A stretch of 64,000 nt of DNA. Source: Carya illinoinensis (Eukaryota; Streptophyta; Magnoliopsida; Fagales; Juglandaceae). Each line of letters opens with the position of its first letter. Position 1 is the stretch's first letter. Below the pieces are notes generated by a model, which saw nothing but the letters and a program-made list of their open reading frames with translations, was not told the DNA's origin and made no database searches. The position numbers and the translations under genes were made by a program. Location of the stretch: positions 15,009,501-15,073,500 of the forward strand of contig NC_056758.1 of NCBI RefSeq assembly GCF_018687715.1, written 5' to 3'. Of the stretch, positions 32,491-43,825 are shown piece by piece.

Positions 32491-32939
32491 TAATTTTCTT
32501 AAGATACCTATATTGCAAGTAAACATGAGCAATCTATGGAAAATTAAATTATTTAATATTCATTAACCATATATAAAATTCTAGAATTTTAATATAGACC
32601 ATTATTAATACAAAAGTACCAAGTTAGTAACTATTAGCATCATAAATATAATTATAATTAATTTTATTTAATGAGTTAGTAACATAATCCACATTAAAGA
32701 GCTCACTTAATTTATTTTTTATTAATTTAATTAATTTTTTGTACTAATTTATTTACCAAAAAAAGAAAATAGGAAAAAAAATATTTTTAGCTCATATGGA
32801 CCAAATCAGACTGAAAGCTAATAGTCTGGTCTAGTCCTTAGGGGTAATCAGTCCAGTCGAAAAAAAAAGAGTGGACTGAAATTTTTGATTCATGATCCCC
32901 CTGGACCGAACTAATTCCACCCCTAGCTAGAATGCCGCT
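32491..32939. other. AT-rich decayed segment right of the LINE
   Basis: Continuation of 26125-26476. Very AT-rich with TTAATT repeats, then a GGACCAAATCAGACTGAAAG-like stretch similar in type to the left edge (GGACCAAAACTAACC). No coding capacity. Confidence 0.35.
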
Positions 32940-33765
32940 CATGGGTGCCGAAGGTGGTTCTCCCTAGTCTCCACCTCCCTTCCTCGCCCCAATGGCAACC
33001 AGTGTAGGGGGTAGGACTCCGAAGCTAGGGGAAACAAAGCCCCGTAGACCAACTTGGGCTTTGATTGAGCCTAGGCCGAGGCTATTAGTTGGGAGGCCAA
33101 CAAGCTACATGCTTTTTTCTCTTTGATAAGGATTTACCCTTATTGCCTATTTACTGCTTCTTGTTTCCTCCTTTCTTGGTTTGTTCTTTACTTTGTTTAT
33201 GTCCCTTTGTCTTGCCAGGGAATCAATTAGTTAGCCACCCTGATCATGATATAAGAGGGGGGACCTAAAGGAGGAAGTTTGGGTGTTGTGGTCTCTTACC
33301 ACCTAGTCCGCATAAAGGTTCAGCAGGCGAACAAGGACCGTGATGAAGCCAAGGAGCCTTCTCCCATATGTATGTCAGAAAAGACAAGAAGAAGAAGAAG
33401 ATTGTCAAGCTGCATCAGGAGATGGCCATCCTTCAAGGCGACCTAGCCAAGTTTGACCAATCTCGCAAGGAGTTTGGGGAATGTCTTCTTGAGGTCAAGC
33501 TCTTGGAGGAGGAGCATGACAACTTGCACGAGGCAATGGATCAACGAGAGGTGGAGCTAGAAGAACTCTGAGCATCGTGCCACCGCCTCCAAGCTGGCGA
33601 AGCAACATGACTTGGACATGTGGTCAAACAAGTGTTTGGAGAATACTTATATGGACCTCACGGAGATGTGGAAGTGCAAGTCCTCCCATCTCGAGGCCCA
33701 GGTTAAGGAGGTGAGAGACTTGGAGGCCAAGTTAGTTGCAGTTGGGGTTAATCTGCAGGCATAAG
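32940..33765 (+). pseudogene. antisense ORF of the Tat-like element, coiled-coil middle part
   Basis: The frame from 33368 reads charged heptad-like sequence (KLHQEMAILQGDLAKFDQSR, LLEVKLLEEEHDNLHEAMDQ), and in shifted frames continues SHLEAQVKEVRDLEAKLVAV up to 33760. Long coiled coils C-terminal to the PF04195-type domain are typical of these antisense ORFs. The reading is cut at ATAAG by element 2 and resumes at 62583. Confidence 0.55.
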
Positions 33766-34791
33766 TGATTGAGCTGAAATATTGCATATATTATACATTT
33801 AGAACCAATATATTTTATTTATTTTATTACATTATTATTAGTTTTATATTAAAAAATGTTAAAATTAATAAATCCAAGTTGTGATTTAAGTTGGTTAATA
33901 GAATGATTTTTTGCTTAATTTTATAACTTGTTATTTAATTGGATAATGTTCATTCATATGCACAACACAATTTTGATATTCTATTCTTCATTTTTTTACT
34001 TCTTTATTTTATTTTATTTTTCGTATTTCCATTTTTTTTTTTAGGTTTAAGGAATACAAAAATTAGAAATGAGAAACGTCAAAAAGTCAAAAAGGCATAC
34101 GGATTATTCTCAAAGGATGCTTTTTGGCTTCGTATGAGATAAACTTGCTTTATATGGGACCCATGTTGTTAGTCTTGTGGCATTTGGACTTCAAGAGGGG
34201 CACGACACACTACTTTTTTTTGGGAATTCATTTGCATTTTGACCTGGACGGATTTAACTGGACTTTGACCTGGGGCAACATTTTATTCTATTATATCATT
34301 CACGCCGCAGGAGAGAGTGAGGGGCTTCTGCTCGTATTGAGCCAGCGCTGCAAGCATATATACACTTTTATTTTCTCTACGCCACACACATATATTTTTG
34401 GAAACATATATATTTTCTAGGCGCCGCACACTGGTATTTTTCCTTGGGGCATTTTCACGCCAAAGACATATATTTCTTTGGAAAATTCAGCACCACATGG
34501 ACACGGGGACAAAGGTGTTTGGTCTACACTACAACGCCGTTGAAGAGCTTCTTGAGGGGTCCAATTGCTGCTACAGTCCAGCCACCTTCATTGCTTTCAA
34601 TCTCCATCTCCACTCATTTGGTTTGCTGTACATACCACCACTTTTATTTGTGAAACTTTTTACCATTTTATACGAGTTTGGATTTAAACAATTTTCCTCG
34701 AAGAGACGATCTATAAATTTTATTCCTAATTAATACATGACATCCTCCTGCACTTGGGATAGCTTTTGTGCTACTCTTTTTGAGTGAGTCA
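33766..34791 (+). repeat. 5' LTR of element 2 (with internal deletion)
   Basis: Starts TGATTGAGCTGAAATATTGC and ends TTTTTGAGTGAGTCA. At 1026 bp it is about 410 bp shorter than the 3' copy: after CTCATTTGG (near 34620) it jumps to sequence equivalent to about 62400. The ends are homologous to the LTR ends of element 3. Confidence 0.9.
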
Positions 34792-34797
34792 AGTTTT

Positions 34798-34816
34798 TCG
34801 GCGTCGTTTCCATGGA
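34798..34816 (+). other. decayed primer binding site of element 2
   Basis: TCGGCGTCGTTTCCATGGA is a mutated form of the tRNA-Asp site TGGCGCCGTTGCCGGGGA found in the other elements of this window. Confidence 0.6.
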
Positions 34817-35053
34817 TAGTTGTCTAACTTAAATTTAAACTCGTTATTTTTTATTATTTGTTTTCTCACTATCTTATCTCTGATTACACATTTTATTTGC
34901 CATCTACCACTCAGTCGCTTGAACCTTTTTATGCTATTTAGACTGATGTTTCATCTCATGGGTAAGAGACAGTTCAAACAGGTTGCTTAGAGTTACATCA
35001 AGCATTGAGAGTGATATACACAGCTCAGAGATAAATAGCTCCTCTGTCTTTTT

Positions 35054-36320
35054 ATGAGCGAGGATATTGAAATTGAACAAATCATGGCAGCACCTGCACC
35101 ACGCACTCTTAAGGATTATTTGCAACCCACTCTCATCACTACATCTTCGTGCATTGTTTTACCCGATTATGCACCTAATTTTTCTATTAAGTATGGTATG
35201 ATGTCAGTGATAGCTCAGTTCCACGAGATGGATTATGAGAGTCCTTACCAACACTTGACTGATTTTGAGTTGGCTTGCACTACTTTTATTACTAGGGCCA
35301 TTACTGATGAATTTATTAGACTTCGTTTATTTCCTTTCTCTTTAAAGGATAAAGTGAGGAGTTGGTTTAATTCTTTGAGGCCTAATTCTAGTTGGTTGGA
35401 TATTCAGCATGAATTCTTACAAAAAAAAAATTCCTTTGCAGATAACTCAGTTTTTGCAAGAGAAAATCAGTCAATTCAATCAAAAACCTGATAAGACTTT
35501 TTAGGCAGTTGGGAAAAATTTTAAGATTTGGTAAACATCTGTCCACATCATGGTTTCGAATCTTGGAGTTTGTGAGCTATTTTTATATTGATCTCACTCC
35601 AGAATTCAAGCAGTTTGTTCGGACAATGTGCAATGGGGAATTCTTTAGCAAGGAACCTGATGAAGCACTAATTTTTTTTTTTATCTTGTTGAGAGTGCGC
35701 AACAATGGAACACTTGGACTGATCGAGTGTCGTTTACAGCACAGCCACTAAGGGCTATTTCTGGTAGAGGCAGATATGAGCTTAAAGAGGACACTAATGT
35801 TCAAGCCCGAATAGTTGTATTAACTAGAAGACTAGAGGTCATCGAAATGAAAAAAGTGAAGGCTATGAAAATAGTAGAGGCATGCTCTATATGTGTTGAT
35901 TATGCCAAGACTGCCAGATTATGCCAGTATTTCAATAAAGTGGGTCTGAGTAGATGCAATTAGCTAATTGGGTTAACAGAGCACAGAATCAACCTTTTTC
36001 CAACACATATAATTTGGGGCGGAGGAATCACCCATATTTCTCGTGGAGAAATGATCGGCCTGGCCGGTCTCCACCATCTTCGCAGCAGCCATTTCATCAG
36101 GGTGCTTCTCAACACCAGTATCAGTCATATCAAAGTTCTCAGAGCTATCATTTTATAGCCCCTCCTGGATTTCAGCTTCATGTAGCTACACACTTTCCAG
36201 CCTCAATCATCTACAAAGAAGTCTCTACACGACAGTATGGCACAGATGGCCAATACACTTTAGCAATTCATGCAGATTCAGGCCACCACAAACAATCAGA
36301 ACACCCAACCCATAAGTGAG
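35054..36320 (+). pseudogene. gag of element 2, broken
   Basis: The first frame starts MSEDIEIEQIMAAPAPRTLK and has the gag core FIRLRLFPFSLKDKVRSWFN. It then shifts at least twice (near 35500 and 35730). Pieces EFKQFVRTMCNGEFFSKEPD and, later, GRRNHPYFSWRND correspond to the capsid C-terminus and the asparagine/tyrosine-rich tail seen in element 4. Confidence 0.8.
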
Positions 36321-37162
36321 TTGTGGGCACTATTAGTAAGATGAGCATGACATTGAGCACTCCAGAGAAAGGGAAATTTCCAGCACAGCCTCAGCCTAAT
36401 CCTCAAGTATACAGACAATAACAACAGCAAGTGCATAATGTCTCAAGGGACGTTATTGAGACTGTGAAAGTCGTTCTTACTTTGAGAAGTGGGAAGGAAG
36501 TTCCTTAACCTAAGATGACCATGGATAGACAAGTAGTTGGTTCTAAACCTGAAGATGTAATAGAGAGTGATGAACTTGAGAAAGAACCAGCGAAAGTGAG
36601 GCTAGAGTCGAAGAAGCCTGTGAGTGGAGAGGCCAAAACTAGTAGGGGGTACCAACCTATGGTTACCTATCCTCAAAAATTGACAACTGGCCAAAAGAAC
36701 AAATATCACATTGAGATTCAAGAGATTTTCAAGCAAGTAAAGATTAATATTTCACTCTTGGATGCCATACAACAAGTGTCTTCGTATGCAAATTTTTTGC
36801 AAGACTTGTGTATAGTGAAGAGGAAGCTGAATGTGAAGATGAAAGCATTCCTAACAAAACAAGTTAGTGGACTGATATTGAGTGGGACTCCTCATAAGTT
36901 GGGAGATCCTGGCTCTCCCCACATTTCCATTATGATTGGTGAGTCATGCATTGGGACAGCTCTACTTGATTTGGGGAGTAGTGTGAACTTGCTACCATTC
37001 TTAGTGTATGAGCAGTTGGGATTGGGTGAGTTGAAAAAGACTTCCATCATGCTACAGTTGGCTAATAGATCAGTTAAAGCACCGAGGGATATGGTTGAAG
37101 ATGTGCTTGTCCAGGTGGACAAATTTTATTATCTAGTGGATTTTGTAGTTCTTGACATGTAG
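36321..37162 (+). pseudogene. protease region of element 2
   Basis: After the VLTLRSGKEVP-type linker, the 215-residue frame from 36515 contains IGTALLDLGSSVNLLPFLVY, with the catalytic D-L-G intact, and LGLGELKKTSIMLQLANRSV. It stops at TAG (37160-37162), where element 3 reads NMQQPVSTI: CAG>TAG. Confidence 0.8.
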
Positions 37163-38400
37163 CAGCCAGTCTCTACTATTCACCATGCGCTTGTCATCCT
37201 TGGATGCTCATTCCTTGCTATTTCGAATGCACTTATCAATTGTTAAAGTGGAGTACTGAAGCTCACTTTCGAGAATATGATATTGGAGATGAATGTGTTT
37301 AACACTTGTAAGATGCCTAGTGGATGCGACGATTCAGATGTGCATGATGTTGATATGGTGTATGATTTTGATGTTTCAGAGTTGTTATCAGTATTTGATT
37401 CAGAGAGTGCATCTGAGAGTGGCTTTTCTGAGTAGTTTGAGGCTCTTGTTGAGACAATGCCTACGTCATTAGAGTTGACAGAACCAGATGGGCAGTTGAC
37501 AGAGACAACTGAGTCTCTTTAGTTATCAAATGTGAGTTACAAGAGTAATTGGCGTAGGCCAGTCTTTGAAGATCTTGATTTACCAGGAGCCATGAAGTCA
37601 TCAAAAGAAGAAATCCCAATACTAGATTTGAAGCCACTACTCGAAAACTTGAAGTATATTTTTCTGGGCCCAGTTGAGGATACATTTTTAGTGGTAATTT
37701 CTTCTCAACTTACTTCGAAGTAGGAACTAGAATTATTAACAGTGCTGAGACATCATCGAGGAGCGATAGGCTGGACTATTGCAGACTTTAAAGGCATTGA
37801 CCCTTTAATTTGTACCCACAACATTTTTCTGGAAAGAGATGCGAGACTAGTTTGTAATGCACAGCGATGGTTGAATCCTACCATGAAGGAGGTGGTGAAA
37901 AATGAAGTGTTGAAATTACTAGTTGTAGGCATCATCTATCCTATCTCTGACAGCAAGTGGGTAAGTTCGACACAGGTAGTACAAAAAAAAATCTGGTTTC
38001 ACAGTTATTAAAAATGCTAATGGTGAGTTGATCCGGACTAGGAAGGTAACGGACTGGAGAATGTGTATTGACTACAGAAAGTTGAATTCGGTCAGTCGAA
38101 AAGATCACTTCCTATTACCTTTCCTAGATCAGATTTTAGAAAAAGTAGCCGGTAATGCTTTTTATTGTTTCTTGGATGGCTTTTCTGGTTATTATCAAAT
38201 TTACATAGTACTAGAGGATCAAAAGAAGACCACCTTCATTTGCCCATTTCGTACTTTTGCTTTTAGAAGAATGCCATTTGGTTTATGTAATGCACCTGCT
38301 ACTTTTCAGCGCTGTATGATGAGCATTTTTTCTGATATGCTTAATTACATGTGTTTGGTAAATATTTTGATGTCTGTTTAAAAAATCTTGCTTCTATGTT
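37163..38400 (+). pseudogene. reverse transcriptase of element 2, catalytic box deleted
   Basis: It reads GAIGWTIADFKGIDPLICTH, KWVSSTQVVQKK, then after a frame change WRMCIDYRKLNSVSRKDHFL, FYCFLDGFSGYYQI and MPFGLCNAPATFQRCMMSIF. The segment that should hold the (F/Y)MDD box is missing: SDMLNYM joins directly to VFGKYFDVCLKNL, with a frame change. Without these two aspartates the polymerase would be dead. Confidence 0.82.
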
Positions 38401-39097
38401 GAAAAAATGTGAGGAGAAGAATTTATTGCTAAATTGGGAGAAATGTCAATTTATGGTCACTAGTGGTTTGGTACATAGACATTTAGTTTCTGAATGTGGC
38501 ATAGAGGTTGATAGGGCCAAGATAGAATTAATATCTCAACTACCTATTCCTAAGACAGTGAAGGATATTCGTTCTTTTCTTGGTCACGCTGGCTTGTATC
38601 GGTGTTTCATTCAAGACTTTAGTAGTATTCCAAAACCATTTTGTACTTTATTGCAAAATGATACTACTTTTGTTTGGACTGATGAGTGCCAGCATGCTTT
38701 TGAGACCCTGAAGGAACACTTAACAGTTGCACCTATTCAGCAAACTCCTCGATGGGACTTGCCGTTTGAGATTATGACCGACACTAGTGATTTCGCTCTT
38801 GGTGCTGTTCTTAGCCAAAGAGTGGATAATAAGGCTTTGGTCATTTATTATGCAAGTCGTACTTTGAATGATGCACAGAAAAATTACACCACCACCGAGA
38901 AAGGGTTATTAGTTGTTGTGTTTGCCTTAGATAAATTTTGTTCTTACATTATTGGGTCTTATGTTATCATTTTTACTGACCATTCTGCTCTTAAGTATTT
39001 TTTGGCAAAGAAGGATGCAAAACACAGGTTGATTTGTTGGATTCTTTTGCTCTAAGAATTTGACATCACTATTCGAGATAAGAAGGGAGTTGAGAAT
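38401..39097 (+). pseudogene. RT connection and RNase H of element 2
   Basis: The frame from 38351 reads [38 protein letters not shown], then RNase H with IMTDTSDFALGAVLSQRVDN, YTTTEKGLLVVVFALDKF and FTDHSALKYFLAKKDAK. The usual MCDASD is MTDTSD; E in TEKE.L is G. It stops at TAA near 39053, where relatives have LLLQEFD. Confidence 0.82.
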
Positions 39098-39583
39098 GTG
39101 CTAGCTGATCATCTATCACGACTACAGCTACCTGATGTATCTTCATCCATTCCTCCCTTGAATGAAAATTTTCCTGATGAGCATCTTTTTGCAGTGTCGC
39201 GCACTCCATGGTTCATGGACATTGTGAATTACCTTGTCACTGACCCGATGCCAGAGCATTGGACAACTCAGAACAAGCATAAGTTCCTTGCAGAGGTACA
39301 ATTTTATTACTTCAACGCTCCTTATCTTTTTATGTACTGTGCTGATCAGTTGGTGCATCGATGTATTCCTGATGATGAGTTTACCTCTGTTTTTCACTTT
39401 TGCCTTACTGGGGCATATAGAGTCCATTTTGCAACTAAGAAAACTGTTACCAAAATTTCCAAAGTGGACTCCACTGGCCTACTATTTTTAAAGATGTGGA
39501 GTCTTTTTACAAGGCATGTAAGCCTTGTCAGAAACTTGGAAAATCACAGCACGTAACACGATGCCCATTTCCCCTATTCTTAC
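39098..39583 (+). pseudogene. integrase N-terminus of element 2, cut by element 3
   Basis: It begins with the chromatin-side linker LADHLSRLQLPDV and reaches the zinc domain, where the second pair survives (YKACKPCQKLGKS in a shifted frame) but the His pair is altered. The reading MPISPILT runs to the CTTAC target site at 39579-39583; the protein resumes at 47651 ([14 protein letters not shown]). Confidence 0.78.
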
Positions 39584-41579
39584 TGACTCACTCAAAAATG
39601 AGTAGCACTAATGCTATCCCAAGTGCAGGAGGATGTCGTGTAATAATTAGGAATAAATTCCTAGATCGTCTCCTCAGGAAAAGTTGCTTAAAATTAAACT
39701 CGTTGAAAAATTGTGAAAAACTTCATAAAGAGAAAATAAAATGATGGTATATGCAATGGATGGAAAAGGGTACTAGTCATGGACTAGATTCATATCTTTT
39801 GAATTTTTTGTTTGTTGGATTGGAATGTAAAGGACTAATAAATTAAACTCAGAAATTAATAAAACTAAATTAAGCATTAAACTAAATTAGAAAGTAATTG
39901 ACAAAACATGAACGGAAAATTTAAAATACCCAAAACCAAGATTTTAGAATTCATCTTTGTAATTAAATCATGAATTCTCAAAATAACACATAACAGTTGT
40001 AATCACTATTAAATGAAAACTTAAAGAAGTAAGAAAAATAAATAACACGAAATAAGTAAACAGAAACTCAAAAGTATTCTATAAACTTTAAACTGAAGTT
40101 AAATAAAATAGGGAACGAAAAGTCTAAACGAAAACGTCCTTTCACGATTCAATTGAAATTCGAAACGAAAAGGAACAATTTCTCATATATGATGTTTCAG
40201 AAAAATTAAAAACAAAAACAAAAGCTTAAAACCAAACCTTTCTTGCAATAAATTAAGGCAACAGAATTAATTAGAACTTCTAAAACAATTCTTTATGAAA
40301 CAAAATAGCACACTTGATTAAAAACTTCTAAAACAATTTCTTTTATTTTATGAAACAAACTAGTAATGAAACAAACTAGTAACTTAATGGAAATTAAGGT
40401 ATTATACTTAATGAAATACAATTCTAGAACAAATATTAATACACAAAAAAAAAAATACTAAAACAACAAAGCTTTGAAACTAAAAGGAGAAACAAAATTT
40501 CTTAAAACAAAAAGGAGCTAATTCTTTCAAGTACTTAGCAGAAAATTGTGTGTGTTAACAAGTGTTTTTCTAAGATTGAGTTGTCCTCCCTTCTTCTTCT
40601 AAAGCTTCGGTGTGCACCTCATTTTATAGCCAAACTCTTGCCTAACTCTTGCCAAACTCTTGCCTAACTCTTGCCAAACTCTTGCCAAACTCTTGCCTAA
40701 CTCTTGCCTAACTCTTGCACGATTTCTTCATTTTGTTTCTTCAATTTGTTATTTCAATTTCAGCACATGTTCCTTCATTCACCTACTGCTTTGACCGGTC
40801 CAAACTAATTCAATTCATTCCCCCAACTACAATTCACTCTAGCCGACTTCTCTTCAAGATTCAAGCACGGCATCTCTTCAATTTGTCACATGTTTTCTTT
40901 CTTTCTTCCTTCATTTCGGTTCTTGTTTAATTCAATGGAAAGGAAGCAGCCTTTTATGAATTTTTCAATGTTAAATTTGGTGGAGAGCAGCAGCCTTTTT
41001 CTTCCTATAGTTTCGGATTCACTTGAGCTACTCCTTGTTGGATTTGATTAAACTGGTCTCTTGAAGCTCTAAGCCTATATTCATCACCATATACGCTTGG
41101 ATCCATGATATCTTCATTAAATCACCTTTTTGTTGTAGAACAAAGGCCTGGAATAGGCATTGCATGAACAAATGGAAATGAAAAGTAGAGAATCAATAGA
41201 AGAGAAAGACATAACCAAACATGCAAGATAAACAAAATATACATATATTTGAAGTATGTGAACTCATAACTCATGCACAAAGAGCAAAAATATGTGTCCA
41301 ATGAACTGTGATAACGAAAATGAAGACATGTGAAGCCATTCCAATATCGACCTAGTTCAGTTTATTTTGTTTCTCAATTCTAGAGGAACAGATCAGAATG
41401 CACAGTAATCAATAGTTGGTAGAATTCAAGCAGAAATTCATGCTTTTAATCAATTAAAATTACAACTTTGATTTATTCATTTTAACCATTTTTCTATTTA
41501 AAACCAATAATAATGTCATGATGAATTTAAAATACATTGGTTTTAAATAGTAAAAATGTGCAATATTTCAGCTCAATCA
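39584..41579 (-). repeat. 3' LTR of element 3
   Basis: Begins TGACTCACTCAAAAATGAG and ends TTTCAGCTCAATCA in window orientation, 1996 bp. It contains a TATAAAA (minus) near 40624 and eight 11-bp units (CAAACTCTTGC/CTAACTCTTGC) at about 40633-40720. Confidence 0.93.
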
Positions 41580-41594
41580 CACCCCCCAACTAGC
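41580..41594 (-). other. polypurine tract of element 3
   Basis: On the minus strand GCTAGTTGGGGGGTG abuts the 3' LTR. Similar motifs occur internally at about 42535-42571 and 43661-43711. Confidence 0.8.
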
Positions 41595-42833
41595 ATTTTG
41601 CTAATCCTTGAGCAAAATAGTGAAAATTAATTGAGATGAATATTGTATAAAGCTCGAAATTCAAACAAAAACAATCAAACATAATTCTGAATTCTTACAA
41701 AATAATTGATTCGTGACTACTCAACACCATAAGTCGTATCCACAAGGAAAGTCTCAGTAATTGTTCACATAGAATTGGGGCAAATGTCTTAGAACTCAGA
41801 TATGTGTGTGTGGCTAAACCTCTGTATGTTCCTCACTAATAAACATGATTTATCATAGGATTTTTCAACTTTAAGATTAATCATTATTGATTCTAACTAC
41901 CTCAAAGCCTAAGGGACTAGCAGTTTTCACGCCAACTCTGTTTAAAGGTTGATCATTCAACCCCCAAAGTTTTGGGTAACTGTTTCTAGCCCTTTATTTA
42001 GGAAAACTTACACGATTTTTTTTCGTTTTCTTTTTTTCTTTTTCTTTTTTCGTTTTCTTTTCTTTTCTTCTTCTTTTATATATATATATATATATATATA
42101 AGGCTCGGTAGTCCTGCAGTTTACTTCTCCTGTTTTAAATCAATGAACATTAATGAGGAACACTACAAGTGTAAGCATGTGCAAAATGTTCTTTCAAAAC
42201 TTACCCTTCATTCTATATAAATTATACTAATTCTCATTTTTGTAAATATCGCATCCCGGTGTTTCAAGTCACTCCTCAACAAAATATGAGGCATCATAAG
42301 TCATGTTCTATGCTTAAGGTTGAAAATAAATCTTCACAAAATAATTCCGCTCAACTATTCCACCAAGATACACAAATCTAACAAACATGCCAGAAGTGTG
42401 TGTTAATCGTTTATGTTTCAATGCACCTCACAAATTTTATTTTATTTTATTTTATTTTTTTATTTTTTTATTTTTTATTTATTTATTTATTTATTATTTT
42501 TTTTAATCGTTTAACACATTTTTAACAGAAAACCCTCCCCCCAACTAAATGTGACATTGTCCTCAATGTTCAGCAATTGAATATTCGATGATGTATGTTA
42601 TACAGACATGAATTGGAGCAAGATAAACACTGTAGAACATATATTGAGACGAAAATGATTAAACAGAGAGGAAAAATTCACCTGAGATATTTGAGAGTAC
42701 ACAAGGAGTAGATTTCTGTCAAAGTTAAAAATACAAAAAGCAAAAGAAAGAAAAACAAAACAAACAATGCAAAACAAGCAAGAAAGTAAAAGAAATTTCT
42801 TTTTTTTTTTTAATTTTTATTTTTTTTTTACTT
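41595..42833 (-). other. non-coding 3' region of element 3
   Basis: T-rich on the plus strand with a (TA)12 tract (42078-42101) and ATTTT/TTTTA runs (42436-42500). A second purine-tract-like motif (TTGAGGACAATG followed by TAGTTGGGGGG on the minus strand) lies at about 42535-42571. No frames of note. Confidence 0.6.
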
Positions 42834-43271
42834 TTACATAAACTTGAGGTTTTTAGCCTCATGTTTGAGACGCTCATGCTCTTCATACAACATCAGGTCA
42901 TCCTTATCCATGGGAACTAGCAAGCGGAATGAAGAATCTAAAAGAGATTTCAACTGTTTATTTTTCTGCCGAATGATTCCTTCCCTTATGTGAGACTCTT
43001 GAACAATTCGTTGAAGTACAACAATTTGTTCTTTAAGCCTTTCAACCTCATGGTTTTTGGCTTGTATCCGCTGGGAAAAAGCAACAATGGAGGATGAGTA
43101 GCGAGTCCCAAGACTCACCAGGTCGTAGATAGCATCTGAGTCTGACTTATTAGCCATACTAGTATTCTCTTGTTGCAACATGGCACCAATGGTAGCTGCA
43201 GAAAGGACAGGAGGTTGAGATGCGAAATGCCTCATGGATTGATCTAGAGAAATGCTTGAGGAATGAGCCAT
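42834..43271 (-). CDS. extra coiled-coil ORF of element 3
   Basis: 145 residues from the ATG at 43269-43271 (MAHSSSISLDQSMRHFASQP). The open frame extends 75 codons further upstream, but that part is hydrophobic and looks like leader. The protein has a Ser-rich start, then a long helical, heptad-rich region (RIQAKNHEVERLKEQIVVLQ, RIVQESHIREGIIRQKNKQL) and an acidic/basic tail. There is no signal peptide or membrane segment, so it is not envelope-like. It sits between pol remains and 3' LTR, flanked on each side by a purine-tract-like motif. I do not recognise the family; coiled-coil ORFs in this position are known in some Athila/Tat relatives. It is open while much of the element is deleted, which suggests it was kept. 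Confidence 0.55.
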   Translation of the reverse strand: MAHSSSISLDQSMRHFASQPPVLSAATIGAMLQQENTSMANKSDSDAIYDLVSLGTRYSSSIVAFSQRIQAKNHEVERLKEQIVVLQRIVQESHIREGIIRQKNKQLKSLLDSSFRLLVPMDKDDLMLYEEHERLKHEAKNLKFM

Positions 43272-43510
43272 TGACAAAAGAATAGAAGGCTTAAAACGAG
43301 AATGTTGAAAGAATGCAGATGAGTTTATAGAGATGAGAAGAAAACTTGATGCGGATTTGATGAAGTTCAGGACTGATTTTATAGAGATAGCACAAAGAAC
43401 CAGACGAGCTATCATCCAAGTCAAAGAGTAATGTGATTTCGGTGAAATGACATTTCTTAGAAACTCGGAGCCTTCAATCTCGTTTGTCAACAACATCAGG
43501 CGATTTTTTT

Positions 43511-43624
43511 CAAATCTCCAACTACACTTGTCAGGTCACGGACGGATCCAATTATTTTTTCAACTTTCAAATCTCCAGCCACACTTGTCAGGTCACAGAC
43601 GGATCCAATTATTTTTTCAACTAT
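43511..43624. repeat. 57-bp tandem duplication
   Basis: Two copies starting CAAATCTCCA at 43511 and 43568, differing at a few positions, each containing CACTTGTCAGGTCAC and GGATCCAATTATTTTTTC. They lie upstream (sense direction) of the extra ORF, in its possible promoter or leader. Confidence 0.85.
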
Positions 43625-43825
43625 CTACAGTGTCTACTAACGCACCGTTTTCTTCAGTCCACACCCTCCAACTAGTGAGAGACATAGTCCTCAATGAATC
43701 GAAAGAAAACAAAGTGCACAGAACTAAGCAAGCAAAACAAACAATCAACATGAAATATAAAACCAAAGCAAACGAACAAATAAAAATGAAGCAAGTAAAG
43801 AAAACTGTAAAGAAAGAAAAACAAA

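Noticed and set aside
33368..33571. Independent small gene for a coiled-coil protein
   Set aside because: The frame is broken, continues in other frames, and rejoins sequence at 62583 across element 2, so it is part of the Tat-like antisense ORF.
40715..40930. 71-residue frame repeated at 46784-46999
   Set aside because: It lies in both LTRs of element 3 in the antisense direction to transcription; conserved only because the LTRs are identical.
42834..43496. Extra ORF of element 3 as an envelope-like gene
   Set aside because: Although in the env position, it has no signal peptide, glycosylation-rich ectodomain or C-terminal membrane anchor; it is a soluble coiled-coil protein.
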